This document shows positions 21,223-33,789 of a stretch of 64,000 nucleotides of DNA, one piece after another. The notes under the pieces were generated by a model. The model did not search any database. It saw only the letters and a program-made list of their open reading frames with translations, and was not told where the DNA came from. The stretch lies in contig JBBHKE010001957.1 of NCBI GenBank assembly GCA_037447655.1, forward strand, positions 1 to 64,000. The letters run 5' to 3'. The translations under genes were made by a program, and so were the position numbers. Positions within the stretch are counted from its first letter, which is position 1. Every line of letters begins with the position of its first letter. This DNA comes from Zygnema cylindricum (lineage: Eukaryota; Streptophyta; Zygnematophyceae; Zygnematales; Zygnemataceae).

Positions 21223-21232
21223 NNNNNNNNNN
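21223..21232. other. Assembly gap (10 N)
   Basis: Ten undetermined bases; the real length is unknown. The left side ends inside a beta LTR, the right side begins inside a plus-oriented LTR of another subfamily, so the join is not verified by sequence. Confidence 1.
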
Positions 21233-21650
21233 GAAATTAAACGAGGGCACTCGTCATTTAATAGTTACCAGTTTCTACTGGAAAATATGTCCTCGAGAGA
21301 CTCTCTCTCCGCCGATGGAGATTAAAAGATTCAGGATTTGGGGAGAGATTTGAGAGAAAATGACAACATGCCTCGGTTAATTAACTTACATGTCACGCCT
21401 CTCTCTCAGAGAGCTCCTGTATAAAAGGTCATCTTTGACCATTGATAATTTACTGCTCACGGGAGCAAATTAAAGGTTTGTTTTTGTGGCAGACTCAGGG
21501 GAGTCAGCTCTTCTAATGGGTGCAATTTGGTTAGTCTGTATACTGTCTTGGTGTCAGCTATACTAGTGCAAAGACCAAGGGGTTGAGGTCATCTTAGAGG
21601 CTTGTGGCAAGCTGCCTGTTCTGAGTACCAATGGAGGTCTCATAGTTGCA
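21233..21650 (+). repeat. Plus-oriented LTR fragment (gamma/delta-like)
   Basis: Ends ATGGAGGTCTCATAGTTGCA, the edge typical of the gamma and delta LTRs, and has a TATA-like TGTATAAAAGG near 21419. It directly abuts the tail of an alpha LTR at 21651, so it seems to be an LTR inserted in an LTR. Its left part is lost in the gap. Confidence 0.65.
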
Positions 21651-21742
21651 AGGCAGCACTAGTTGTGGCTTGAAGTGGGTTAGTTAAAAGCTATCTAGAG
21701 GCTTCTTGAATTCTGTAGTCCAATGGAGGACACAGAACTTCA

Positions 21743-21757
21743 GGTTATGGGCCCACC
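21743..21757 (+). promoter_or_regulatory. Primer binding site of element C, perfect
   Basis: GGTTATGGGCCCACC directly follows the LTR end (...GAACTTCA). Exact complement of the initiator tRNA-Met anticodon arm; simultaneously codes for the start of gag. Confidence 0.8.
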
Positions 21758-22008
21758 CTCTACGGTACCCACCTTCAATGGATAAGGGTTCATCTATTGG
21801 GAAGCCATGATGATGGGGGCTTTGTGCGAAATACGAAACTAGGGTATTGTTAGTGGACAAGTGAAACGTCCACCTCAGTGAACTCCACCAGGGTTTGGTG
21901 GAATAAGGTTTGCAGCAGCAACCTCTACTAAAGCAGAGGAGGCAGATGATAGTGACAGCGGTGTGTTCGAAAAAGGGAAGGAGAAAGAGACGTCTCTTAC
22001 TCCAATTG

Positions 22009-24181
22009 TGTTAGTTTGAAAAGTTAGTTTCGTGCGTGCGTATCGTTTGGTGCGTGCACAATGTTTCGTGGGTACATTACGCTACTTTAATGTTATCTTG
22101 ATTTACCGTGGAGGTTCAAATTGATTTGGGAATTGGGGGAGTAATGGTACTAATTGTTTTGGGTTGTACGCTATTATTTGAGTGGCGCAAACAAAATGTA
22201 AGGAATGGTACGAAATATGTAAATGTACGGCGGATCGCGAAGCGATCTGATCTGGAATGTTTTTGGAGAAATACGCCGCCGGTACAGACTAATTTGGACG
22301 TCAGTTTGGTGAGGGACGCGAAATCACGTCCATCACATGATATTTATTTTGGACGGTCCAGATTCGTTTAACGGAATTCGTAAGACTTGTAAATATTTAG
22401 CAATGTTTTGTCCTGTGTAATAATTATTAGTGTAGATCTCATGTACACTCACATTAATTGAGGTAGTTGATTGATTACGTACGGCTGGTATGCCTCCGTA
22501 CAGTTATTAGTAAGTTGTAGTGTATATTTGTAGGACTTAGTCATTTTTGGACTTAGGAACTTTTGGATAGAAATTGTTTTCTGCTCATTTTTGGGAATTT
22601 CATATGAGAATTTCTCTCAGTTCTATTGGCAGAATTATCTGAAATTTTGCATGAGTGTTTTTCCTTGCATTGGAAATATTGTGGAAGAATTACCGACCTA
22701 TTGTGCGTCTGATTTGCTAGGGGCTTCATTGTGAATTTGGTCAGTTTTATCAAAGTTCTGGCAGGCTGTTTTTCTGAAACTTTGACTGGGTAATACGAGA
22801 ATTTGAAACTCTGAGACCTCCATTGGCCCTTAGAGTAGGCAGATCCAAAGAAGCTAATCTAGATAGTGCCGACTCCAAACTTGATATAAACCCAAATGAC
22901 CAACCCCTTGACAGTCAGAACCTGAATATAGATTCACCCCTGTGAAATAACACTTTCTGTGTGCTCAGTTCCACCACAGAATGCAAAGTTAGAATATGAG
23001 ATTTGGAAACATTCACCCACTTTGACTTTCCCTTAGAAATGCAGCCACCGTGGCAGACAAAGCCTCTGACCGACTACACCCCTGTGTAGCCTGGACTCCC
23101 CTGAGTCTGCAGCAAAAAGAATCACTGAAAATGGATAATTAAATTAATAATTATGGCTGGCCAAAGTTTGCCATTTATACAAGGTGCTCTCTGGGAGAGG
23201 GAGCTACTTACCCAAAATTTTCTAAGTCCTATTCCCTCTCTATAACTCTATCCACTGAAGTACGGCACTAATCAAATTAGTGTGTCGTACAGAAAAGTAC
23301 ATGTGCCGGTGTACTTTCTGTACGGCCATTGTACAACATGGCCAAAATGTTGACACGTGTCATAGCCGGATTTGTTACCGCAATCTCCGGAGTCGCCGCA
23401 TTCCAACATTGTCGCGCCACGTGTCACATGACGTGGTGATGACTGAAAAACGCCAAAATTACATAATCCGTGATCGCGGCGCCTATCGTGGCCGTCCGAT
23501 CAAACCGGATACAATTGTAGCCGTTGAAAATATACGTACGATATTTGTTTCGCGTTCGAAACAAATGCGCGGTATCCGTTTCATAAATTACATTAAATCG
23601 TACTCCGTACTATACAAAACTGTATCTATGCATTACGTATCTATTCTCGTTAGACGAACTAGTCTACGTGTACAAATATAAATATCTGTCAAACCTATCG
23701 TACTCTAGCACTGTATTTAGACTTGTTGGTTAAAGCGAACGGCTATTTTGACGAACGGTAGGTACCAGGATCAAATCCTGGGTCCGTCACACCTTTTACA
23801 TATCTCTATTAAGAATTGCCTGTCCACTTTGGATAGCCTAGGCAGCCATGGATCTAACTCCTCTTCAAGTCTTCAGTGACTGCGACAAGTGTGGGGACTT
23901 GAGTGAAGAGTTAGAGGTAGGTTGTTAGTGTCCCCTTTTTGCTTTTTTTATTTTACAATCTCCAGACCTAGAAAATACTTAAATTTCGGCAGAATTCTGA
24001 TTTGTATATTTATTTGAAAATTTTTGGGAATAATAACTGGCTTAAAAACTATCTGTTTGTAAAGTTTCAGCTGGTTTTGGAAATTCTGTAGAATTCTAAG
24101 TGGAATCAAATTCGGCTGTTTTGGGGTAGTATGTGGTGCTTCCGAGGGTAAATTTATGGCTGGAATTGCTTCAAACCAACA
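22009..24181. mobile_element. Z: solo-LTR-like insertion with AATTG target duplication
   Basis: Begins TGTTAGTTTGAA and ends TTCAAACCAACA, inverted ends matching at 11 of 12 bases. AATTG flanks both sides (22004-22008 and 24182-24186), and removing the insert restores the gag reading order. Without the LTR nested in it, Z is about 980 bp with no coding domain, which fits a solo LTR. It is unlike the Copia LTRs here; its parent family is unknown. Confidence 0.8.
22804..23991 (-). repeat. Complete beta solo LTR nested in Z
   Basis: A 1188-bp LTR from TGAAACTCTG to TTTCGGCA, flanked by GAATT on both sides (22799-22803 and 23992-23996). No internal sequence accompanies it, so it is a solo LTR left by LTR-LTR recombination. 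It is very similar to 1-720 and 20311-21222. The zinc-deficiency-type motif is mutated here (TGTTGACA). The tRNA-like fold is at 23750-23788. Confidence 0.9.
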
Positions 24182-27100
24182 AATTGCTCCTATTACCACG
24201 ACACCCGGATCGGCGACAGTGAAGACCGCGGAGAACAACACCCAAACGTGGGAAGACATCAACATGGCTGCCATAATCTTCATTCTAAGACACCTTACTT
24301 AGGCTTTTGCAACCCCCCATATTCACATTTACAAGGCCAAGGAGTAATGGGTGAGTTAGGTTGAAATCTATAGAGCTGGTATATTCAGGAGCTCTAATTG
24401 GCCGAACAAAAGTTGGGGAATTATACTTAAAAATGGGGAAAGATGTTAGACTATTGTAATGATCTCTCTTGTTTGTATATGGAGATGGAGAGTGTCGAGT
24501 GGACAAGTAAAATGAACATGAAAGTTAACACTCTCATCATGAAGTTACCCGACAAGTATAAAAACATAGAGTACCGAGTTCAGGAAATTACTAACATCTC
24601 ATGGAAGAGGAACACACTGGTGCAGATGATAGTTCTGTAAGAGAACACAATTAAGATTAGGAGGGGGGGGGAGAGCAACCAAGCTTTAGCTGTAGAAAGA
24701 AACTGATGGGGGAGGGATCCGAAGAAACCATTCAAACGAAAGATAGATCATCTTAGAGGACCAATGCCCCAAAATGGCCTTTGTCAATTTTTGCAAAAAG
24801 TCAGGACACTTTATCGCAGATTATGTCAAGTTGTCGAAGCTGAGTCTCTAAGAGAACCCTGGAGGGGTTTCTTCCGGAGGGAAAGAAAAGGCACTTGTGG
24901 TCAAAAAAGTGACAAAAGAAAGCGAGGATGAGTCCTCAGAGGAGGATGGGGATCTTCTTCTTGACGATAGTCTAGAGGAGAGGGAGATCCGTTGGAGACA
25001 AAACAGTGCTTTTGGAGCAATTGAGAAAGCTCTACAAGAAGATGGATCATTGACTCAAGTGCATCCATGCATATGTGTCGTGATATGCAACTCTTCACTA
25101 AGCTACGAAAGATCCCTACTATACACATAAAGTATGGGGATGAAGAGTAGTTACTACAGATCTAGTGGGGTCATAAGATCTAGAAGTCTTAGTGGAGGCT
25201 AGAACTTCTATACTCACATTCTCAGATGTACTCTACATTCCTCAGCTGAGTAAAAATCTTATCTCTAAATCTGTGTTAGATGAAAAAGAGTTTGATACCT
25301 TCAGAAAAAAGGGAGTCTTTACAGCTAAGTATGGGGATGAAGTCTACTTCACGGCAGATAAAGGTAGCGAAGGCATGTTTAGGCTTAACCTGAGTAATCA
25401 AAAGAATAATACTTATTATGTTGGTGTTTTAAAATTGATGATTTGGCATAAGCGGTTGGGGCATGTGCATTTTGATAGGTTAAGGGAAATGAAGATGCTT
25501 GGTGTAGTAGAAGGCATTCAGTATGGTAATAATTAAATGGTGGATGATTGTAGGAGATGTGCTCATGGAAAGGCTCACAGAATTCTTTTTCCCAAAGTCG
25601 CGACATATAAGGGGGAAAAGGTACTAGATCTAGTCCACACAGATATCGGAAGACCTGCAAAAGTACCTTCGGTTGGAGGGAAGAGGTTTATGTTAATAAT
25701 AACCGATGACTGTTCTAGGTGCTGTAGAGTCTACTTCCTAAAAACAAAGTTTGAAACACCAACTTACTTCAAAGAATATAAATCTTGGAGTGAGAAGTTG
25801 CATGGAACCCCCATTAAGAGAATAATGAGTGATAATGGGGGAGAATATACCTCTAACCAGTTTGAGGAATACGTGAGAGATGAGGGAGTTCAGCACCAGA
25901 AAACTGTACCAGATAACCCGAAACAAAAAGGGGTAGCTGAAATATTTAATCAACACTAGGAGATAGTGTATATGGTATTTTGGTTGCCAAGAAAATAGGA
26001 AAGAGATTTTGGGCAGAAACCATGAACTATGCCAACAACATTAAGAATATAGTCCTTACCTCAAACGTAAAGGGAATGACACCTTATGAGAGATGGGTTG
26101 GAAAGAAACTAGATATCTCACACCTTAATGTATTCGGTAGCCAAGTTTAGAGTCTTGATACGGATAAGAAAAACTGGAAACTAGATGCTAAGTGCAAACC
26201 TAGATACATTGTAGAATATGATGAGGATGTCAAGGGATATAAAGTTTATGACTTAGCAAAGCAAGATATTTTTCTGGTCAAACACCTAGTTGTCATGGAT
26301 GAAATGAAGTCATTTTACCCCTTCAAATATACCAAGAACATAAAAATCCGTTTGAGGCTAAAAGCGAGGAGAGTCCAGTCTTTCCCGAAAAGGACATGAG
26401 TGAAATAATGATTGCATATTCAGGGGAGATCCAAGATACACGAGATCTACCGGACACCTCACATATTTTTATAGACTTCGAGGAGAGTAAGAGAAGGACC
26501 TGGAACCGGCATCCATGAATAGGGGAGCCGATAAGACAGTAAGGAGAAACTTGAGACTTCCTTCCATTCCAGCATCAGAGTTTGAGGGAGGGAGGAGCAA
26601 CAAAAGGATTAAAAATAAACTGACTGTTCATAAAGTAACTAAGCTATCTCATCCAGATGAGCCTCAGTCATACTTGAAGGCAGTGAACAGCCCAGAAAAA
26701 GACAGATGGATTAGAGCCATAAATGATCAGATGGCTTCCATCATGGAAGCAAATATTTGGGAACTAGAGGATTGTCCTCCAAACAAAAGACCTATTGGAT
26801 GTAAATGGGTATTTAATCTATTACTGAACCCAGATAATACCATTGAAAGATATAAAGCTCGTTAGGTAGAAAAAGTGTTCACCCAAAAATAAGGGATTGA
26901 CTATGAGGAGACCTTTGCTCCAGTTGTTTTTTCCCATCAATAAGGATTCTCCTCAGTCTAGCAACAGCTGAAGACATGGAAATTAATCACATGGATATTA
27001 AGACCGCTTTTCTCAATGGTGAGTTAGAAGAAAAAATCTTCATGAGGACGGTAGAAAGATTCGTGGAGAATTGGGAAAAGAGCAAAGTCTGCAGGCTCAT

Positions 27101-28261
27101 AAAGTCCTTATATGGACTTAAGCAGGCTCCCAGGCAGTGGAATAAGAAACTAGATGAGTTTCTCATTGGTCTAGGATATATCCGGATCAATTGTGACCAT
27201 TCTATCTATATATTTGAAAATGAGAATGGTGTGATTTTTATTGCAATTTATGTGGATGATCTGCTGGTGTTGAGTAAATCTTTGGAAAAGATCAATAAAT
27301 TAAAGAAAGATCTTAGAAGCAAATTTGACATGAAAGATTTAGGGGAGGCAAGATATATTTTGGGAATTCAAATAGAAAAAGATAGGGGGAAAAGGATCAT
27401 TAGACTTACTTTGAAAGAAGCAATAGGTTATATGCTAGAGAAATTCCAGATGGAAAAAGCTAACAGTTGTACCACTCCAATGGACTTGAAGAAAGTAAGA
27501 GATCGAAGTGTACAGGGAGGAGTGATACTCTTAGATGATCAAATAAGACCAGAAGAGAGAGAGTTTATGAAGTCTATCCCTTACAGGCAGATCGTAGGAA
27601 GTCTAATATACTTCATGAATTCTACCAGGCCCGACAGCGGCAGCAGTTTGAGTACTCACTATGAGTCTTAATAATCGTAGGAAAAGATACAAAGAAGCAG
27701 CCAAGAAAGTCATGATATATCTGGTAGGAACTAGAGAGTTATGGTTGCATTTGGGAGGGGAGCACACTGATATCACTACTTGGAGAGATGCTAGATACGG
27801 GGATGCACCTATGAGAAGATGTACTTCTGGGTATGTGTTGTATGTGGGAGAAGGTGCTTGCTGTTGGAGCAGTAAGCAACAAAAGGTGGTTGCTCAGGCT
27901 ACCATGGAGGCTGAGTATATGGCCTCTTGTTTTGATGTGAAAGAGTTGATGTGGGTCAACTCTTTGTGACAAGAACTTCGGTATATGGAGGAGGGAGTGT
28001 ATGAAGTCTTTTGTGATAATCAGGTTGCCATTGCAATTGCAGCCAATCAAAAACATCATTTCCAAGCTAAAACTATGGACATAAGATTGAGCTTCGTGAG
28101 AGAAAAAGTTGAAAATAAAATTGTGAATCTTGTGTATAGGTCTGATGAAGAAATGGTGGCTAACATGATGACCAATTCTGTGCCCTCTCTTAAGTTAAAA
28201 TATTGTAGAGAAAAATGTGGATTGAAAGAAAAGTTAAATTTAGACTAGAAAATAAAGGGAG

Positions 28262-29261
28262 TGTTGAAATTTGTGAAGTATTGTCTAGGTCTGAATTGCA
28301 GGGTAGAAAAAGAAAAAAGAAAGCGCAGGCAGTCTGCCTCCACCCCTCTCTCTATCCCTTATACTTGTTGTAGTCATTGAATGAGAGAGAGAGTAGTGGA
28401 GCCATGGCTGCCTCAGCTTCATTAGGCAGGACTAAAGAGTGACTTTAAGTCACTCTCAACAAAAGGTTGAGTCCGGCAGAACTCGAACCTCTGACCGACA
28501 GAGCGTGGCGTAGCCGTCCCCTCTAACCAATCTGTCATAGAAGTTTGCTAGAATATATAGGGTGTGATTTCTACTTAAAGTGTGTTACCTCCGCTAAACC
28601 GATTAAATGAAATATGAATATAAGGACATATAACGAATAAAATACGGTGTGAAAATGATTCAACACGAAACAAATAAATTGGACATTTGTTTCGACGGCT
28701 GAGATTACATTTTGGTTTTTATCCAACGGCACACATCATCGCCAAGATTCTGGAGTGGTCACTTTGGCCTTTTTGTGACGTGGCATGACCTAGCGCTACG
28801 TGGAGAGATAACATTTGGTCGCGGGAATTCCAAGGAACCTACGGACAAGTAAAAAGAGGGCACGCGTCTACGTAATAGCCTTGTCATACATTGGTCGTAC
28901 AAAAGGTACACCGGCAATAGTAATTTTTGGTACGGTACAGTAATATGATTGGTCCGTACTTCAGTAGATAGGAGTTATTAAAGAGAATTAGGACTTAGTG
29001 AATTTTGGAAAAACAGTCACCTCTCCCCTTGAGGGTTTGTCTAATTTAGGCATCTTTGCCACCCCATAACTTATCGGTTGGTTGGCCGTTTTTTGTGATT
29101 TTTTTTGCTACAAACTTAGGGGAGTCTATGCAGCAAAGGGGTGCAGTCAGACCATCAGTTTGTCCTCTTGGGCAATAGTGGTTGTGGCTTGAAGTGGGTT
29201 TGTTAAAAGCTATTTAGAGGCTTCCTGAATTTTGTAGTCTAATGGAGGACACAGAATTGCA
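28262..29261 (+). repeat. 3' LTR of element C, alpha subfamily
   Basis: Runs from TGTTGAAATTTG, directly after an AAAGGGAG polypurine stretch, to GAATTGCA. It contains the near-palindrome GAGTGACTTTAAGTCACTC, a decayed B box on the antisense strand, GTAC motifs and a CCAAT box. As in other copies, ATGGAGGACACAGAATTGCA at the end contains the would-be gag start. Confidence 0.9.
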
Positions 29262-29485
29262 AGAAGCGGACAACACCCCCCCCACAGAGGAATTGCGTGT
29301 TGCCGAAAAGATGGTCAGATAATATGTTCCCCCAACGGGTATTGCCCTTCTTTTCCGTGGGTGCGGAGGGTTTCCGCGTACGAAGCAGGGATAGTGGATC
29401 TAAGCAGGGCGGAGGTAGCAAAAGGTCGTGCCACCAACCCTATTGTAATTCTATGGGCTCTATTGCCACACAAAATTCGAAATTC
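29262..29485. other. Unassigned flank of element C
   Basis: About 220 bp, starting with a C run. No domain or known repeat recognised. Confidence 0.3.
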
Positions 29486-31646
29486 CAAAGAAGCTAATCT
29501 ACATACTGCCGACTCGAAGTTTATATAAACCCACATGGTTGACCCCTTGATAATCAAAACCCCATTACGGCTTCACCTTTGTGAAATAAGACTTTCTGTG
29601 TGCTCTGTTACACCACATAATGGAAAGTTTGAATATGAGTTTTGGATCACATTCCCCACTTAGAGTTTCCTAAAGAAATGCAGCCACCGTGGCAAGCAAA
29701 CACAGTGACCGACTACACCCCTTTGTAGCCTAGACTCTCATGAGTCCGCAGCAAAAAGAATTGAAACTTTGAGACCTCCATAAGTCCTCAAAGTGGACAG
29801 CTTCCAAAAAGCCTCTAGGATAACCCTGACCCCTTTGTGTTTCAAAAAAAATAACTGCCACCCTGGTAGACAAAAACTCTGACCAACTTCACCCGTGTGA
29901 AGACAAGACTCCTTTGAGTCGATAGCAAAAAGAATCTCTGAATTTGCTCCCCTGAGCAGTAAGTTATGGAGGGTCAAAGTTGACCTTTTGTACAGAAGCT
30001 CTCTGGGAGAGAGGGTCCTATCTTCTAATTTTTCTAAGTCCTATCTCTCTCACAGACTCTATCTACTGATGTACGGAGCCAATCAGATTTCAGTTTCGTA
30101 CACAAAAGTACAGCTGCCGGTGTACTTTATGTACGGCCATTGTACGACATGGCCTAAATGTCGACACGTGGTATGTCCGGATTCGCTCCCTTAATCCTCG
30201 GAGATGCCGCGATCCAATGTCATTCCGCCACGTGTCATCCGATGTGGCGATGACCACAAACCGCCGAAATCCTCTTCCGCGATCTCGGCGTTAATTCCGG
30301 CCGTCCGATTAAATTCACATTTAATCGTAGCCGTAATAAATACATGCGCGGTATTCGTTTCACTAAAGAAATAAATGCGCGGTATTGGTTTCTTATCCGT
30401 ACCGGAATCCGTACTTTTACATTTACTGGATATATGTCTCCCGTAATCAGTTACAGTTAAATGAACTTTTCTAGGTATAAATATTTAAATAATTATCAAA
30501 CCGTATAGTACGTAACACTACTGCTAAACTTAACGGCTAAGGCTACCAGCTACCGGCTATCTGCCGGCCGGTAGGTACCAAGATCAAATCCTATGGCTGG
30601 CACATATCTTTTAGTAAATTAAACCCCTAACTAAAATATATTTTCCTGTAAACCTCTGGATAGCCTAGGTAGCCATGGCTCGAGCTCCCTCTCTAATTTC
30701 TCAGTGACTGCGACAAGTTTGAGAGTTAGAGAGAGAAGTTAGAGGTAGATTGCCTCGGCTTCTTTCTTATTTCTATTCAGACCTAGAAAATACTTTAAAA
30801 GACCATTAATTTCTAGAAATCACAAAAAATGGTCAACTAAAATTATTGTTATGGCTGGTCAAAGTTAGCCGCTTATAGAAGATGCTGTGTGGGAGAGGCG
30901 GCTACCTACCCTAAATATTTTAAGTCTTAAAACCCCTCTCTTAACCCCCTGTTATTAAAGTACCGTATGAAGTAACCAATCGCATGAATGTACCGTAGTA
31001 TAAAGTACATGTGTCGGAATACATTATGTACGGTCCTTGTATGGCATCGTCATAATGATGACATTTGTCATATACGGTCTTATTATCCTAAGTGCCGCAG
31101 ATCCCGGAATCCTCCAGGACATCGCCACGTGTCATCCTAAGTGGCGGCGCCCGAAAACGCCAAAACGGCCAATGCAGAGTCTCGGCTCGCACCACGGCCG
31201 TCGATTCAAATCGGCTTTTTATCCGGACCCTCATATAAATGTTCGCAGCATTTATTTCGTGCGGTACTATATTACACAACTAGTTCTATGTTCTCGTACC
31301 TTATATTTGTTAAAATAAATGTCGTGCTTCTACATGTTTAAATAATTATCAAACCCTACATACCTTAGCATTAGTCGTACACTAAACAGACAAAGCTAAC
31401 GACTACGAGTGATTTGACGCACGGTATGTACCAAATCAATTCCTGCGTCTCTCAAATTCCTTTTCAATAAATCTACCAAGTCTACTTCTTGTCTCTTCAG
31501 AGGGCATAGGCAGCTATGGCTCGATCTCCCTATCCAGCCTTCTGTGACTACAACAAGTGTGGGGGCTTGGAGAAGGGAGTTAGAGGCAGTCTGCCTCTAC
31601 CTTTTTCTATCCTAATACACACCTAAAAAAAAAACAAATATCAACA
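29486..31646 (-). repeat. LTR J (beta-like), split by LTR K
   Basis: Left part 29486-29761 and right part from about 30817 to 31646 together match a beta LTR; the right end is ATATCAACA. The first about 45 bp are missing or diverged. J has GTAC and CACGTGTCAT motifs and is the most decayed beta-like copy. No internal Copia sequence follows at 31647, so it is probably a solo LTR. Confidence 0.75.
29762..30816 (-). repeat. LTR K (gamma), nested in LTR J
   Basis: Starts TGAAACTTTGAGACC on the plus strand and ends in ATTTCT with the last bases altered. AGAAT precedes it and AGAAAT follows, consistent with an imperfect five-base duplication of the J sequence. Contains ATGTCGACAC at 30158-30167 and a tRNA-like fold (GCCGGCC 30563-30569 pairing with GGCTGGC 30595-30601). 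No internal region, so a solo LTR. Confidence 0.75.
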
Positions 31647-32534
31647 CTGGTGAGGGTTGCGGGAAGGTACTAGGGGTCAGCTATAGGTCCCGAGGACGGA
31701 GAGAAGGGGAGTGGAGGAGGAGAAGGGGGAAGATCAAGAGATTGTCGAGGAGGTGAGGAAGGAGGAGTTGACTCTCTTAAGGGAATGTGATCCTTTTTGT
31801 CCTGTCGTAATTCCACCAAAGCTTTCACAGCGGACGAGATCTCCACTGATACAAAAGTGGGAAGTTTTGAGATATAACAGGAAATGCAGAAGGTTGATCT
31901 GCACCCAAACCCTTTCCATTAGGTCCTGTTGTACCCCCCCCCCCTTCCCACTAAAGAAGAGGTCCTTGTCGAGTTCCCGAAGGAGTCACATTGGGTTGAG
32001 TTCTAGAGGAAGCAACGGTTTCCCGAGTCGCCTCTTCGAAATAAGGATTTATTATATGTGAAGTTAAAACTTGCCCACTAATAAGCCCTGCAGACTTAAG
32101 CCTAGCATCTTGTATTAGACGTAATTCCTATTCCCATATTTTTTTCCTTTCCTCCTCTAAAGCCTCCCAATCAATGGTGACAGATCCGGCCCCGTCATAG
32201 CCCCACCTTGAGATTTCAGCTTTTTAACCAATTCTTGAGCACTGCTCAATACCCCTGTTAGATTCACCATATCTACACTTGGCGCTTTTGATCTGTAGTT
32301 TCATGTCTCCATAGCCCTGCGTAAAGGCGAACTGGCAAGGTTTTGGGAGAGGATTTCTCTATGTCTGGAACCGGAGCCTAACAATCTGTGGGTTCGGATC
32401 GCTAGAGCCCTCCAAAAGGGTGAAGTATCGGTGCTGCTGGAGAAGGTCTGTAGGTCGAGGCGGACACAGGAGGTGGAGATGTTTCCTCTTTCGAAATAGA
32501 AGCAAATCTCCCGTTGCTGCCACGATGGTCGAAC
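31647..32534. other. Unassigned sequence with GA-rich start and C tract
   Basis: Begins with G/A-rich DNA able to encode an acidic stretch (EEEKGEDQEIVEEVRKEEL) and has a run of 11 C near 31934-31944. Open frames up to 116 codons exist, but none shows a domain I recognise. It may be the remains of an unrelated retroelement. Confidence 0.3.
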
Positions 32535-33166
32535 TGCAATTATGTGTCCTCCATTAGACAACAAAATTTAAGAAGCCTCTAGATAGGTTTTGACAAACCC
32601 ACTTCCAACCACAACCACTGTTACCCAAGAGGACAAACTGACAGTCTGACTGACCCCCTGTACGTAGTTTGGCGGTTTTCGGGCGTGAGGTGACCTAGCG
32701 CCACGTGGTGAGATAACATTAAGAGGTATGAATCCTGGGGAGCATAAGGACGAGTGAGACGAAGACAGATGTCCATCCAATCGCCTTGCCAACACAAGCC
32801 ATACTAAAAGTACATCGGTCGTAGTACCTTTCTATACTCTATAGTCGTGTGATTAGTTCTTATGTCATTAGATAAGGGTTGTGAGACGGGTTTAGGACTA
32901 AGAGAATTTAGTAGGTAGGCACCTCTCTCTCTTAGAGAGTTTTGTATAAACTTGGCATCTTTGTCGCCTTATAACTAATCGGCTGGATGGTCGTTTCGGT
33001 GATAATTTTTGCTACCTACTCAAATGAGTCTAGGCTGCACAAGGGTGTAGTCAGATTATCAATTTTTCTGCTTGGGCAGCAGTGGTTGTGGCTGAAAGTG
33101 GGTTAGTTAAAAAACTACCTAGAGGCTTCCTAGATTCTGTAGTCCAATGGATGACATATAATTTCA
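32535..33166. repeat. Two alpha LTR fragments in opposite orientation
   Basis: 32535-32664 is the U5 edge of a minus-oriented alpha LTR (TGCAATTATGTGTCCTCC). From about 32665 a plus-oriented alpha LTR takes over (CCACGTGG, GTAC, CCAAT and TATA regions) and ends ATAATTTCA at 33166. The head-to-head join suggests rearrangement. Confidence 0.65.
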
Positions 33167-33780
33167 TAGACGCCATAGTTTTTGTACGACGTTTGTACGA
33201 CACCTATATCTTCCTACCACATATCACAAATGACGACATGGTCCCGTCCGATTCTACTCCGGCATGCTTTAAGATGTCATCAAGTGTCAATCTGTGGTGC
33301 TTGGCGACTTCACTTGTCACAAATAGTGCCATGGTCACGTGCCTTCTCCTGTGCCATCCTTTAGAATGTTGCTAAGTGTTAATTTCTGGTACTTTTGGCG
33401 TAAGATGACAAAAAAACAATTTTGGGCAGTCAGCCCCAATATTGGTCGTCCAATCAAATGTCTAATTGTTATCGTCCCTTGTCAATGTATACAACGCACA
33501 AGAATTTATTTGCGTCCGTATACTTTGTTCGTTCTATGTCCGATATATGGTTTTTCTTCCGTTAGATTAATTTTCTCCACGTTAACTCTTTATTGCAAAT
33601 TAACGCCCCATGCGTTTATCGATTCTCCGTATGACCAATGATCAAGTTTTGAGCAATCCACCCTTTTTGGTAAGGAGTACTCCTATCGCATTCGTTCCCT
33701 TTACTTTGTTATCTTGATTACGAGGGCGGCAGCCATGGACTCTTTCTTTGAGAGATTCTTACAGCTAGTCAATTCAAATG
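33167..33780 (-). repeat. Decayed minus-oriented LTR (U3 and R)
   Basis: GTACGAC-type motifs, CACGTGCC and CCAATCAAATG, and later GGCGGCAGCCATGGACTC occur in the order seen in better preserved LTRs. It lies where the 3' LTR of the pol fragment to the right is expected. Confidence 0.5.
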
Positions 33781-33789
33781 TGAATAAAA

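Larger units (their letters stand above)
21723..28248 (+). pseudogene. Copia gag-pol of element C, many stops
   Basis: Gag starts at 21723 (MEDTELQVMGPP), hits a stop within 20 codons, is interrupted by Z at 22009-24181 and resumes at 24187. Pieces seen: gag core, decayed zinc knuckle near 24780-24830, GAG-pre-integrase (IWHKRLGHVHFDRLREMK), integrase (DNGGEYTSNQFEEY), reverse transcriptase with AIYVDDLLVLS near 27250, and RNase H to the end (KYCREKCGLKEKLNLD). At least ten stops or frameshifts separate these pieces. Confidence 0.9.
21233..29261 (+). mobile_element. Copia element C with nested LTRs
   Basis: Contains the tail of its 5' LTR (21651-21742), a primer site, gag-pol to 28248, a polypurine stretch before 28262 and a complete 3' LTR. 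Its 5' LTR is interrupted by another LTR (21233-21650) and its gag by Z (22009-24181). The left target flank is lost, so no duplication can be checked. Confidence 0.85.
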
